Below are positions 25,886-34,353 of a DNA stretch of 45,587 nt, piece by piece (position 1 is the first letter of the stretch; each line of letters opens with the position of its first letter). The translations under genes and the position numbers were made by a program. The notes under the pieces were generated by a model. That model ran no database searches, was not told the DNA's origin, and worked only from the letters and a program-made list of their open reading frames with translations. The stretch spans positions 1 to 45,587 of the forward strand of contig JAIBBV010000029.1 of assembly GCA_019694465.1 (NCBI GenBank), read 5' to 3'. Origin of the DNA: Oligoflexia bacterium. Its GTDB lineage: Bacteria > Bdellovibrionota_C > UBA2361 > JAFLCA01.

Positions 25886-27073
25886 ATGTGGTTGGGCAAA
25901 GTGTGTAGTAAACTGTGCAGGATTACGGAGCACAAAAACTATGATGGTAAAACTGTATACCTTTGGCTAGTTCTGTCACTAAGTTTCGCGCTGCGTTTGT
26001 GGTTGTCCACTTTAGGAAATAATTGGGATTTAGATTCATATTGGATAGTGTCTGAGTTGTTCGGAGAAGGTTTAGCTCCATACGGTTTCACTGATCGATA
26101 CAACTATGGTCCGGTATGGTTCGTGGTTCTTGGCATCCTTCGGAAATTTCTTCAGATTATAGGGAGCGACAATATCAGCTCGCTCCACGCTCTCGTTGCC
26201 GCACTAGTTTCATTAGCTGATTGTGGCATGGCACTTTATCTGTTCAGGACAGTAGGGCTTTCTGCATCGGTATTTTTCGCCTTAAATCCAATTTCGTTAC
26301 TTATTTCTGGATATCATTCCCAGTTCGACGCTATCCCAATCTCCATAGGGATTCTCTCATGTGTGCTTGTTTCGCGGTCGCGTGCTGGACGGTACCATGA
26401 TTGCGTGCTGGGAGCCGTGTTGCTTGGCTTCTCCCTGGCCACTAAGCACATTCTGATATTTTTCCCATTTTGGCTGTGGGCTTGCCTTCAAAATGCACCG
26501 CGCAAATTTAGGTTAACGGTACTTTTCGTTCCTTATATCGTTTTTGGCGTTACTCTTCTTCCATTTTTAATTGATCCTTCATCTATGAAGGGGGTACTGC
26601 AAAATGTATTTGCCTATCGTAGTCGTTCTGGTAGTGGTCTTACTGCACTAGCGATAGAATTCTGCTTGCAATGGGCGCACGTGGGCGTTGCAAACCTGCA
26701 GCAAATATCATTTCTCGTGTTTACCATAAGCATGCTGGGAGTTGGCCTCTATCCGGCGCTACGTGCCACCCGAGAAATTTCGCCCATGGAAGCCTACTAC
26801 TGCTATTTAATTTGCCTCGTTGCTTTTTCAGTTGCAATGGCCGATCAATATTTAGCGATTCCATTAGTCGCGCTATCCGCCACCATACATCGGCCTATCT
26901 TATTGGCCTATCTCGCGCTAGGAGCTTTCCTACTTTTGTCTAGCCAAGACAATGTACTCGGCATTTCTCATTGGAATGTAGGAGGGGTAGAATATTGTCA
27001 CATCCAACTAGTACTGCTTTGTTGTTTATTTGGATTTTCCCAATCGCGGTGGCCTCGGCGAGCCTCTTGTTAG
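25886..27073 (+). CDS. GT-C / PIG-M-like mannosyltransferase-type membrane protein (candidate)
   Basis: A 395-residue protein with about ten membrane segments. The first presumed periplasmic loop contains NNWDLDSYWIV with D48 and D50 (a DxD), followed by GLAPYGFTDRYNYGPVWFVVLG, a pattern of the GT-C enzymes that use polyprenyl-phosphate sugars. A later loop has the block NPISLLISGYHSQFDAIPI, reminiscent of the NP..........GQFD motif in ALG6/ALG8- and PIG-M-type transferases. The start is uncertain (ATG at 25886 or TTG at 25880). The gene ends convergently, overlapping the 3' end of the following GT2 gene by 48 bases. The sugar is unknown. Confidence 0.7.
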   Translation: MWLGKVCSKLCRITEHKNYDGKTVYLWLVLSLSFALRLWLSTLGNNWDLDSYWIVSELFGEGLAPYGFTDRYNYGPVWFVVLGILRKFLQIIGSDNISSLHALVAALVSLADCGMALYLFRTVGLSASVFFALNPISLLISGYHSQFDAIPISIGILSCVLVSRSRAGRYHDCVLGAVLLGFSLATKHILIFFPFWLWACLQNAPRKFRLTVLFVPYIVFGVTLLPFLIDPSSMKGVLQNVFAYRSRSGSGLTALAIEFCLQWAHVGVANLQQISFLVFTISMLGVGLYPALRATREISPMEAYYCYLICLVAFSVAMADQYLAIPLVALSATIHRPILLAYLALGAFLLLSSQDNVLGISHWNVGGVEYCHIQLVLLCCLFGFSQSRWPRRASC

Positions 27074-28006
27074 GAGTGTCCGAAGTCTAGCTAATATTCG
27101 TTCATGCAGCCGAGAGATGTAGAAATACCGATACACATTGACTGGTAGGTAAGTCATTGCTTTCGCAATGTGTATGAAGAAGTATGGAAGACTTTTGTGG
27201 AATGCCGCCGTAAGAGCTACGTTAAGATGCATTCCAAAACGCGCCATCCGCACGTATCTGTCACAGTCAGGCCTGATTACCCGTAATTTCGGCTCCATTT
27301 GATCAAGAACTAGGGCCAGCTGCTTTGCGGTGGACTCGAGCCTCGTTGTCCCTGTGACAGTAAGTGAGTCATGATGAATTCTAAATGATGAAAGAGGGCG
27401 TGGTATGAATAGCGCTGGCCCAGTAGCGAACAATTCTATCCAAAATTTCCAGTCAGCTGTGAACCACATTGTTTCATCTAGGCCGCCGAGTCCAACAGCC
27501 AGACTCCTTCTGAAGAAGGGCGCAGAGATGGAAATAAAGTTACTTACGAATAGCTTTGGGATGGTTTGATCAGGGGAAAGTATCTCAGATGGGAGATTAA
27601 AAGGACAATTCCAAGTTCCAACCTTAGTGCTTAAATAGTTAATATACTCTACGGGGTGGAATACGATATTAATGCCATTGTGGCGCTGTATGGCGGCAGC
27701 AATATATTTTATTCTTTCAGGTGCCCAAATATCATCTTGGTGAAGAAAGGTAGCAAACTCTCCCGTTGCGATGCTTAGCCCTAGGTTAGTTCCCTTTACC
27801 CAGTTTCCTACCCTACCATTTCTAATGATCTTGAGGTTAATTTGATCAGTGTAGCTATGAGCGATGTAAAGCGTATCGTCTGTCGAGCCATCGTCTACGA
27901 TAATCACTTCGATGTCATTTCTGCCTTGACGCTTAATGCTATCCAGCGCGGCGCCTAAATAGCGGCTTCCATTGTAGGTGGGAATTATTACAGAGAGCCA
28001 CGTCAT
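27026..28006 (-). CDS. GT2 family glycosyltransferase
   Basis: A 326-residue cytoplasmic GT-A fold enzyme. The N-terminal donor-binding motif LSVIIPTYNGSRYLGAALDSI, then VEVIIVDD-type GSTDDT and the metal motif HQDDIWAPERI at about 90-100, identify GT2. FFRRSLAVGLGGLDETMWFTADWKFWIELFATG is the usual acceptor segment. The C-terminal about 80 residues are more basic and aromatic and may touch the membrane. It is probably a transferase that adds a single sugar to a lipid-linked acceptor. It lies 31 bases behind the DPM-like gene on the same strand, so the two are likely co-transcribed. Confidence 0.88.
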   Translation of the reverse strand: MTWLSVIIPTYNGSRYLGAALDSIKRQGRNDIEVIIVDDGSTDDTLYIAHSYTDQINLKIIRNGRVGNWVKGTNLGLSIATGEFATFLHQDDIWAPERIKYIAAAIQRHNGINIVFHPVEYINYLSTKVGTWNCPFNLPSEILSPDQTIPKLFVSNFISISAPFFRRSLAVGLGGLDETMWFTADWKFWIELFATGPALFIPRPLSSFRIHHDSLTVTGTTRLESTAKQLALVLDQMEPKLRVIRPDCDRYVRMARFGMHLNVALTAAFHKSLPYFFIHIAKAMTYLPVNVYRYFYISRLHERILARLRTLLTRGSPRPPRLGKSK

Positions 28007-28037
28007 TGTTCGAATGCAGGCGAAATATAACTTAGAG

Positions 28038-29213
28038 TTAGCTTTGAGTTTCGTCGAATTGCAATTTTAATAGAGCTATTATGAAGCCTGTAAACATAGT
28101 CTGAGATCCAATTACTAACATTGTCAGTGCCGGGATCGTAATCCTTAATGAGGTTGGATACGATAACACTCCAAAGTTTATATCCTCCCACATAAACATG
28201 GCGCGCAAGAAGCTAAGTGCTCCAAGAAGTGTAATGGCTATACCCCCAACAATACCCACTTCAAAAGGATTACCTCTAAGGGCACGAAGTGTGAAATCAT
28301 CCGCCGGCAATAGACCTGAAACCACTCCGTAGGCTTTTGCTACTAGTGCAAAAAAAACGAGTTGAGTCCCTATAATTAGCCCCGAGGAAGCGACGAGTAG
28401 TGAGTTAGTGTCAAAGCCTATACCTGCTAGGAATACTGGCCCAAGCGCCAATCTAATAAATGCAAGCAGTGCAACACAAAATAAAATGGCACCAGGATAA
28501 AAAAATAGCCAACGTGGAGAGTTTAGAAGAAGAAAGCGCAAATGTCGCCAACCATCACGCCATGTGCGCAAGTGAGGTGGACGCCCACGACGATCCTTGC
28601 GCAAAGTAATTGGAGTTTCACTAATGCGGTGGCCTGCTACCGCCGCCTTAACTATCATCTCGGAGGCGAATTCCATGCCAGTAGCTTTCAATTGCAATTG
28701 CCGTGCTCTGCTTGTAACGAACCCCCGCAGCCCACAATGGAAATCATTAATTGGTGCGGCGAAGAATAGTCTCCCAAGTAGTGAAAGTACTGGGTTCCCC
28801 AAATATCTATGGAGGAAAGGCATGGCGCCTTCCTCAATTTTGCCCCCATATTGAGGAAGGCGACAGCCAACTACAAGATCATTTCCTGCCCTGAGAAGCT
28901 CGAGCAACCTTTTGGCTTCTGTAAAGTCATAGCTGCAATCACAGTCGCCCATGATTGTGTATTGGCCATGTGCGGCGTGAATACCAGCTATGAGCGCGGC
29001 ACCGTACCCGCGCTGATTTACCAAAATTACGCGGGCACCTAAAGCCTTAGCTAGCTCAGGGGATCCATCTGTACTACCGTTGTCTGCGACCAATACCTCG
29101 CCTTTAATTCCCATCGCATTTAAGGCTGATAGTGCTTCTGTGACGCACTGTTGTATCGTGCCTGCTTCGTTAAGGCATGGCATGAGAATTGTGAGTTCAA
29201 TTGAGTCGCTCAT
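28038..29213 (-). CDS. DPM1-like GT2 with C-terminal membrane domain (polyprenyl-phosphate sugar synthase)
   Basis: A 391-residue protein. The N-terminal domain (about 1-235) is a GT2 of the dolichol-phosphate mannose synthase type: LTILMPCLNEAGTIQQCV, VLVADNGSTDGSPELA, YGAALIAGIHAAHGQYTIMGDCDCSYDFTEAKRLL, NDFHCGLRGF and FASEMIVKAAVAGHRISETPITLRKDRRGRPPHLRTWRDGWRHLRFLLLNSPRWLFFYPG. The last piece is the conserved amphipathic stretch ahead of the helices. Four membrane segments fill the C-terminus. Such enzymes move a sugar from NDP-sugar to undecaprenyl phosphate, and would supply the GT-C proteins here. ATG at 29213 has GAGAGG upstream and overlaps the stop of the preceding gene as ATGA. Confidence 0.85.
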   Translation of the reverse strand: MSDSIELTILMPCLNEAGTIQQCVTEALSALNAMGIKGEVLVADNGSTDGSPELAKALGARVILVNQRGYGAALIAGIHAAHGQYTIMGDCDCSYDFTEAKRLLELLRAGNDLVVGCRLPQYGGKIEEGAMPFLHRYLGNPVLSLLGRLFFAAPINDFHCGLRGFVTSRARQLQLKATGMEFASEMIVKAAVAGHRISETPITLRKDRRGRPPHLRTWRDGWRHLRFLLLNSPRWLFFYPGAILFCVALLAFIRLALGPVFLAGIGFDTNSLLVASSGLIIGTQLVFFALVAKAYGVVSGLLPADDFTLRALRGNPFEVGIVGGIAITLLGALSFLRAMFMWEDINFGVLSYPTSLRITIPALTMLVIGSQTMFTGFIIALLKLQFDETQS

Positions 29214-30592
29214 TTTTCCTCTCTTTGCGTCGGTGCAATTAGTACTATCAGAGACATGCTTACGAGTGCACATATAATTCCTAAAGTCACCTCGATGTAG
29301 CGCGGGATCACATACCCGACGAATGGGATACTGGTCAGATAGAGGACATGCGCGGCGGCAAATAAAGTACTGCCGGTGGCAATTGTCTCATTAGCTGGAT
29401 ACCTGTGCATTTTTAGCAAACTAATACCAAGAATTAGCAAAATGACTATGTGAGCCAGTCCGAATGCCCTCTGCAGGCCATAGCCAACAATTTTGAAGTA
29501 GTTAACGGAATCAAGAAACCTCACCCGTTTCATGTAAGATACCGCGTGTCCGTATATCTGAGGAACAGACCACCCCCATTTTAGGCGTATAATAGAAAAA
29601 ATTCGCCACCCGTTATTCCCCCAATCGTCCTGGGCGTAGTGGTCTTGAATATTCTCGGCAAAGTCCTTTTCGCTGCCAACGGTTGGTGCCTTGACCTGGT
29701 TAGCTAGCTTTATAAATTGTGCAAGATCGGCCGGGTCCCCCGGGATTGTCTCTGTATGCCCAATTAGTAGGGACATCGCGAATATTGGGAATTGTGGGGT
29801 GGGTGATGTAGAAAATTGCGAATTTAGTTGATAGTTCCATGTTGCTGTCAGAAATAGCGGAGCAATAGATAGGACAGCAAATGGTAGGGATCTAGTAGGT
29901 GGACATCTTCGTCTGTGAAAATATACAAGTGCTAACGGAGTTAGAGCAAAGGGAGAAAGTGCGGTGCGCAAGAGAATAGCGATAGCGGCAAGCGTTCCTA
30001 CCATGAAGATATGGAGGCAGGGGCATTTTTGCTGCCTTGGCCAGCATAGCATCCCCGCCAGGACAATTAGCACGGATGTTGCAAGAAACTCTGTAAGCAA
30101 GTAATTCGCGAAGTGCAATTCAATTAATAGCGGGATTGCGAAACTTAAGCCCGCGAATATTGGCCTTACCTTACTTCGAAGGAGGTACATCGTACATGCA
30201 AGTGCCAATGTGCCGAGTGCTACTTGTAGGTGAGGTAAAAAATTTAGAGAAATTCCTAAGACACAAAATACCGCTAATAAAAGCGGATAAAGGAATGGGT
30301 AAATGTAAATGGCATCAGGTGCTACTGGTGTCGAGAAATAAGTTTGCATTAACTGATCGAGATATGGGCGATACTCTTCTAGTGCCGACCACGCGAGGTG
30401 AGGCGTTATATGAAATGGTGGCAATGCGTGCCCAACAAGTTTAGTTGCTAGGTAGTGGGCGTAAGCTAAGTAGTGCGCCCCGTCTGGGGATATTACAAGG
30501 ATTGTCGAACCATTAATCAAAAATGCTGTCCACACAAGCAGAACAACTGCTGCTAGTTCCCAAAGATCGGCAAATCGCTTTGATTTATACAA
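29210..30592 (-). CDS. GT-C type membrane glycosyltransferase (candidate)
   Basis: A 460-residue polytopic protein. Helix 1 (LAAVVLLVWTAFLINGSTILV) is followed by D37 in ISPDGAHYLAYAHYLATKLVGH, the D of the first periplasmic loop seen in GT-C enzymes. Eight to ten further hydrophobic segments follow. A hydrophilic loop around 270-330 (TETIPGDPADLAQFIKLANQVK) sits between helices. The stop overlaps the start of the DPM-like gene by four bases, so they are translationally linked. This is a good sign that the lipid-sugar made by that enzyme is its donor. The sugar and acceptor are unknown, and the class assignment rests on topology plus the loop Asp. Confidence 0.7.
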   Translation of the reverse strand: MYKSKRFADLWELAAVVLLVWTAFLINGSTILVISPDGAHYLAYAHYLATKLVGHALPPFHITPHLAWSALEEYRPYLDQLMQTYFSTPVAPDAIYIYPFLYPLLLAVFCVLGISLNFLPHLQVALGTLALACTMYLLRSKVRPIFAGLSFAIPLLIELHFANYLLTEFLATSVLIVLAGMLCWPRQQKCPCLHIFMVGTLAAIAILLRTALSPFALTPLALVYFHRRRCPPTRSLPFAVLSIAPLFLTATWNYQLNSQFSTSPTPQFPIFAMSLLIGHTETIPGDPADLAQFIKLANQVKAPTVGSEKDFAENIQDHYAQDDWGNNGWRIFSIIRLKWGWSVPQIYGHAVSYMKRVRFLDSVNYFKIVGYGLQRAFGLAHIVILLILGISLLKMHRYPANETIATGSTLFAAAHVLYLTSIPFVGYVIPRYIEVTLGIICALVSMSLIVLIAPTQREEK

Positions 30593-30595
30593 GCA

Positions 30596-32104
30596 CTAGT
30601 TCCCTTCAGAAGTATTGCCACGATAGAGCTCGTATACCGGAATCATACCAAAATCACCAAGCTTTGCAGAATTCCAAAGCCCCAGGCCATTTGCTGTAAG
30701 TAGTGGTTTAAGATCATATTCTTCATAGCAGGGGATTGCGAGGAAGTTTTGATTTAGCGCAAGTCGCTCAAGAGTAGACCTAACGTAATTAACTTGATCT
30801 ACGTTCTCAATTTTCGCTGGCAACAACACGACGGGTTGTTGCACTCCGTAGTAGTGAAGTGGCAATGAAAACCATGATTTAAATTTTTCATCAGCAAGGC
30901 GAGTGATACTATTTGTTTCCGGCCAGCAGCCGTATAATGCAATTGCTTCGGTAGGTTGATTGCGCGACTTAATGGTTACACTAATCGCCCGCCAGTCTTG
31001 CTCGAAGGCACGCTTTAGGAGGGGAGAGCTGCCTCGAACTAAGCAAAGTATTCCCATGACTGCGATTAGGCACGCGCGCATCAGTGCCTTTGAACTGAGC
31101 GAGCAGAATATTTGCGATATGAGGATACAAAATGCTGGCGTTGTGCAAATCAGATAACGACTGAAGTAAGTGAAGTCTGATTTTCCATAAAATGCCAATG
31201 CGCAAAATAATAATGGAGGGGCCGCGCACCATCCATGGAGGATTAGCTGATTTTCATTAATCAGGGCATTTAATTGATATTTTGCTGGCCAGCGGCGTGA
31301 TTGAAGAAGGCGACGCCAAATCGAGTAGGCGATTAACGGCCAGCTTTCGCTTAAAAGGTATCGCCATGCAAAGGGCTGCTCATAGTAGAGTTCCCTTCGT
31401 GCGTGCCATAACGCCACCAGATCGCCTAGAAGGGGTGAGATAGCAATTGTGATGACTAGTCCTATTGCAACGATGGTAGCCCTAAATTTAGGTTTCCAGA
31501 GAAAAAAAGTTGCCAGAACAATTAGCGGAGTGATGGTAAGAAGTGGATGGATATAGGCAATTGTACTACAGAGCAAGGCTGATATAGGGATTAGGATGAG
31601 GCTGCCACCGATTGCCTTGCTGGTGGATAATATAGTCATTATGCATAGCGTTAGTGAAAGCGTGTATGGGCGCGCGGTCGCTGCCTGTTCGCGAACAACG
31701 GGCATGCAGGTTAGAAGAATCGCAGCTGTCCAGGCGACTGACTTGGGAAAATTCAGCGCACGAGCGAGGCGAAAAGTAAGGGCGGAGCTGAGTGCAAGGC
31801 AAACAAAGCTTAGCGCGCGTAATGCGAACTCTGATTGCCCCAGAGCCTGCGTTATGAGCCATTGTAGAGCATAATAGGGCGGAGATATAAAAAGCCCCAT
31901 CCATTTGAAGTTTATGGCGTCGACAAGAGACCCACTTGTTGCAGCCGTTACTGCAAATTCATCGAGCCAAAGACTTTCACTCAGTCTAGGAAGTACGCTT
32001 ACTATTGCTAAAGTAAGTAGGCTTGCTTCGAATAGCGGTGGCCACTGAAACCGCCAGCAGTCTGTAGATTGAGTGGAAGGCGAGGACTGCGTAGAGTTTA
32101 CCAT
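30596..32104 (-). CDS. PMT-like GT-C membrane glycosyltransferase (candidate)
   Basis: A 502-residue polytopic protein. The first loop carries RLSESLWLDEFAVTAATSGS, with D48-E49 in the LWLDE motif known from PMT-type and similar GT-C proteins. It is followed by GLFISPPYYALQWLITQALGQSEFALRALSFVCLALSSALTFRLARAL, a pattern common in this superfamily. About ten helices fill the first 360 residues and a soluble C-terminal part (about 375-502) follows. It lies three bases ahead of the next GT-C gene on the same strand, so genes 32104 to 27026 look like one operon. The start ATG at 32104 has no visible ribosome site. Confidence 0.78.
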   Translation of the reverse strand: MVNSTQSSPSTQSTDCWRFQWPPLFEASLLTLAIVSVLPRLSESLWLDEFAVTAATSGSLVDAINFKWMGLFISPPYYALQWLITQALGQSEFALRALSFVCLALSSALTFRLARALNFPKSVAWTAAILLTCMPVVREQAATARPYTLSLTLCIMTILSTSKAIGGSLILIPISALLCSTIAYIHPLLTITPLIVLATFFLWKPKFRATIVAIGLVITIAISPLLGDLVALWHARRELYYEQPFAWRYLLSESWPLIAYSIWRRLLQSRRWPAKYQLNALINENQLILHGWCAAPPLLFCALAFYGKSDFTYFSRYLICTTPAFCILISQIFCSLSSKALMRACLIAVMGILCLVRGSSPLLKRAFEQDWRAISVTIKSRNQPTEAIALYGCWPETNSITRLADEKFKSWFSLPLHYYGVQQPVVLLPAKIENVDQVNYVRSTLERLALNQNFLAIPCYEEYDLKPLLTANGLGLWNSAKLGDFGMIPVYELYRGNTSEGN

Positions 32105-32303
32105 GCGTTATAATCAGGCAAGTTTCTTCGAGTGTAGTAAGTATTGTCAATACCCAGGTACATCGGTAGCGGCGCTAATTCGGGAGATTTGGGTGGATGA
32201 AAGACTGGGAAGAAGAGGCCACTTAATTTCACTAATACTTCATGGTTCTAGGTACGAAGTAGTGCCTATGCGTAAATCGCTACATGCAATGTTTAAAATT
32301 GCG

Positions 32304-33179
32304 TTAGGTGGCCCTCCCCCTCGCCAGCGCTGCAGAAGTGATTAGCACTAGAAAGCCACCAAATATTTGCATAGTTGATAGCGTCTGCCCAAAGAAAAAC
32401 CAGGCTACGGGGGCGGCGGCTAGTGGACCGACGGCGCGCAGGGCGGAGACTAGCCAGGAGTCTAGGTGCCCGAGAGCGTAGTACCACATGGTGAGCCCAA
32501 AAATATTAAAAAGGATGACAAGGGTGAGCAAATGTCCCCAGCCTGGGGAGCTAAGCGACCATGCTGTGCTGGGAGCTGTCGCTATTGCGAAGGGCAATAA
32601 TATCGTTCCACCCAAAAATCCAGTTACTCCATTAACCGTTGCTGCTCCCAAATCTTGCGAGAGCTTTTTGGCGCGAATGTAGGAAAATGAGGAAATAGTA
32701 AGCCCAGCAACTACTAGCAGGTCTCCAAATTGCGCTTGTCCGAGGTGAAGGTCTGCACCAGTCGAAAGCAAAACTGCACCGCTCACATGAATCATAAGCA
32801 AGAGAAAATGCTGACGGCTGATGCGCTCGCCCGCTAAAAGCCATGCCCAGAACAGGACAAAGTACGGTTCGAGCTTGGTAAAGAAAATTATTTTTATGCT
32901 GGAGCTATAAAGCTGCGCAAAGTTAAGGAGCGTGCCTACAATTACCTGCCGCAGCACAGTTAAAGCTAATAAGCTTTTCAAATTCTGCTGAATCAGGGCC
33001 CGACTTACTGATCTGCCGCTAAGGCGGCTAAATGAAAAAAATATCGCCCCAGACAGAAGGCCTTGCGCTGCTGCTACCACTAGAGGCGATAGCTCGTGCA
33101 CCGCCATTCCTTGAAATATCCAAGCGATGCTTGAGAATATCGAGGATAAAATCGCAATCGCAGTGTAAGAGTGAGTCAC
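32304..33179 (-). CDS. EamA/DMT-superfamily transporter
   Basis: A 291-residue inner-membrane transporter with about ten helices in two EamA repeats: first half through FFTKLEPYFVLFWAWLLAGERIS, and second half from GDLLVVAGLTISSFSYIRAKKL to SALRAVGPLAAAPVAWFFFGQTLSTMQIFGGFLVL. The P/GExxS motif at the end of each half is typical of the family, which exports metabolites or, in the ArnE/F branch, flips undecaprenyl-linked sugars. It is the only small flippase-like protein beside the GT cluster, so a role in moving lipid-linked sugar is possible but unproven. It is 200 bases upstream of the GT-C operon and 19 bases after yceD on the same strand. Confidence 0.85.
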   Translation of the reverse strand: MTHSYTAIAILSSIFSSIAWIFQGMAVHELSPLVVAAAQGLLSGAIFFSFSRLSGRSVSRALIQQNLKSLLALTVLRQVIVGTLLNFAQLYSSSIKIIFFTKLEPYFVLFWAWLLAGERISRQHFLLLMIHVSGAVLLSTGADLHLGQAQFGDLLVVAGLTISSFSYIRAKKLSQDLGAATVNGVTGFLGGTILLPFAIATAPSTAWSLSSPGWGHLLTLVILFNIFGLTMWYYALGHLDSWLVSALRAVGPLAAAPVAWFFFGQTLSTMQIFGGFLVLITSAALARGRAT

Positions 33180-33197
33180 AACAGAGGAATGCCTACT

Positions 33198-33749
33198 TCA
33201 ATTGACTCCAACTTTCTTTAGAAGCGCCCCGAGCGAAGTGCCAGGCTTTGCTCCACTGCTCTTTCCAAATTGGTCACGGTGTTTAAAGCATAGAGTGCAG
33301 CGTCCTTGATTGTCGCAGGTCGGGGACCAGTACAGCGAGAGTCCTAGTATAAGCGATTCATTGAGCACATCTTCGAGATCGACATGGTCTCCATCAAAGA
33401 AGACTACCCCGATGTCTCCGGCGCTCTCATCGTCGCTCACAAACTCAGCATCCTCGCGTTCTTCCCCTGGGGCAGCTCGCGCTGCAAGCTGTAAATCGAT
33501 CGGGATATCCAAATCGCGCTCGATGCGCTCACAGCAACGTGCGCACTCCTGCGACACGCGCGAACGCACATGGCCTGAAACCTGCGCACCGCTGGCTGTT
33601 TTTTCAGCTAGCAGCTCAACTTTGGGAGCCGATACAAATTTAATATCCTGGCCCCGGCCATTGCTCATCCTCTCATTAATCGACTCAAGTGGTATGCTAT
33701 CGTTAATCTTGAGCCCAGCTGCTGGGATATCACTCACTCTAATCTTCAT
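33198..33749 (-). CDS. yceD: YceD (DUF177) family protein
   Basis: A 183-residue protein of the YceD/DUF177 family, whose members act in 23S rRNA or 50S subunit maturation in plants and bacteria. It has the N-terminal core through VSGHVRSRVSQECARCCERIERDLDIPIDLQL. A C-terminal half has VDLEDVLNESLILGLSLYWSPTCDNQGRCTLC, where several cysteines suggest metal binding. In most genomes the gene lies directly upstream of rpmF (ribosomal protein L32). Here EamA follows after 19 bases and no rpmF is seen, so the usual cluster is broken. No ribosome site stands out before the ATG at 33749. Confidence 0.85.
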   Translation of the reverse strand: MKIRVSDIPAAGLKINDSIPLESINERMSNGRGQDIKFVSAPKVELLAEKTASGAQVSGHVRSRVSQECARCCERIERDLDIPIDLQLAARAAPGEEREDAEFVSDDESAGDIGVVFFDGDHVDLEDVLNESLILGLSLYWSPTCDNQGRCTLCFKHRDQFGKSSGAKPGTSLGALLKKVGVN

Positions 33750-33954
33750 GGCAGCGCGATAAAATAATCTAAAGTTTTCTAACCCTTGATAGTGTTAGCC
33801 ACAGACCTAAAGGTCCCGTAATCGTAGGGCAAATACTGCAAAACTTCCAGCTATCCGCAGCCGAAGTGCTCGAATGAAGCCATTCCAGAGCCCATAAGGG
33901 CTATGATAGATATAAGACACGAAATCAAAACTTGCTGAACAATCGCGCCAACAT

Positions 33955-34068
33955 ATGATCCAGTCATGTCAACGCATGACACCGGAAGAACGCATGCAGG
34001 CATATATAGAACTTTCTCGTGCGCATGCCGAAGCATACGCGAATGGAAGGGCAGCCAGGGAAATTTAA
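33955..34068 (+). CDS. Candidate small protein of 37 residues
   Basis: An open frame from ATG 33955 to TAA 34068 encodes a peptide with MTPEERMQAYIELSRAHAEAY and a C-terminal NGRAAREI. The even mix of Glu, Arg, Ala and Gln looks like a helical protein, not random. The frame remains open upstream to 33916 (KLAEQSRQHM), so the true start may be a non-ATG codon. A frame shifted by one base, starting at ATG 33903 (MIDIRHEIK), could join it. There is no good ribosome site at 33955. It is transcribed toward ssb. I do not recognise the family; chance remains possible. Confidence 0.3.
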   Translation: MIQSCQRMTPEERMQAYIELSRAHAEAYANGRAAREI

Positions 34069-34221
34069 GCCGCTAAAGTTATAAAGTTGAAGGAATACTA
34101 ATAAGGCTGGGCAAGCAGTCGAATTGCTACAAGAGGTTATCTAGATTTGGGCTCTAGTCAGGCGACAGGTTAGGGGGAGTCAACCCTTCAATTATCCACA
34201 GAAAATGCCGTCTCAAATTCA

Positions 34222-34249
34222 GTGACTTTGCGCTTCGACCTGCTATACT
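34222..34249 (+). promoter_or_regulatory. Candidate sigma-70 promoter of ssb
   Basis: A -10 TATACT lies at 34244-34249 and a -35-like GTGACT at 34222-34227 with a 16-base spacer, about 105 bases before the ssb start. A 6-bp perfect hairpin (34260-34276) follows in the leader. No LexA box is seen. Confidence 0.4.
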
Positions 34250-34353
34250 CTCGCAACGGTCGAGAGCTTTTCTCGATGAGTCCTATGCAGGATGCGCGGC
34301 ACGGCGTGCGTAGGCAAATATGATTTTTGGTTCCGTTTTGATCAGGAGTATGT

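Larger units (their letters stand above)
33750..34353. other. Intergenic region upstream of ssb with small candidate gene
   Basis: About 600 bases without a firm gene. It holds a small plus-strand open frame (33955-34068, listed separately), the probable ssb promoter (-10 TATACT at 34244-34249), and a perfect hairpin TCGAGA/TCTCGA at 34260-34276 in the ssb leader. No tRNA or known small RNA is recognised. Confidence 0.5.

Noticed and set aside
25588..25970. Two short plus-strand frames ahead of the GT-C gene at 25886
   Set aside because: There is no ribosome site and no recognisable or evenly composed protein; they look like spacer.
32103..32345. An 80-codon plus-strand frame running from the divergent GT-C start toward the EamA gene
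   Set aside because: It starts inside the start codon region of the minus-strand gene, overlaps the 3' end of EamA, has no ribosome site and no recognisable pattern. It is kept only as a low-probability gene.
34186..34353. A LexA/SOS box in the ssb leader
   Set aside because: No CTGT-N8-ACAG pattern is present; only a short hairpin is seen.
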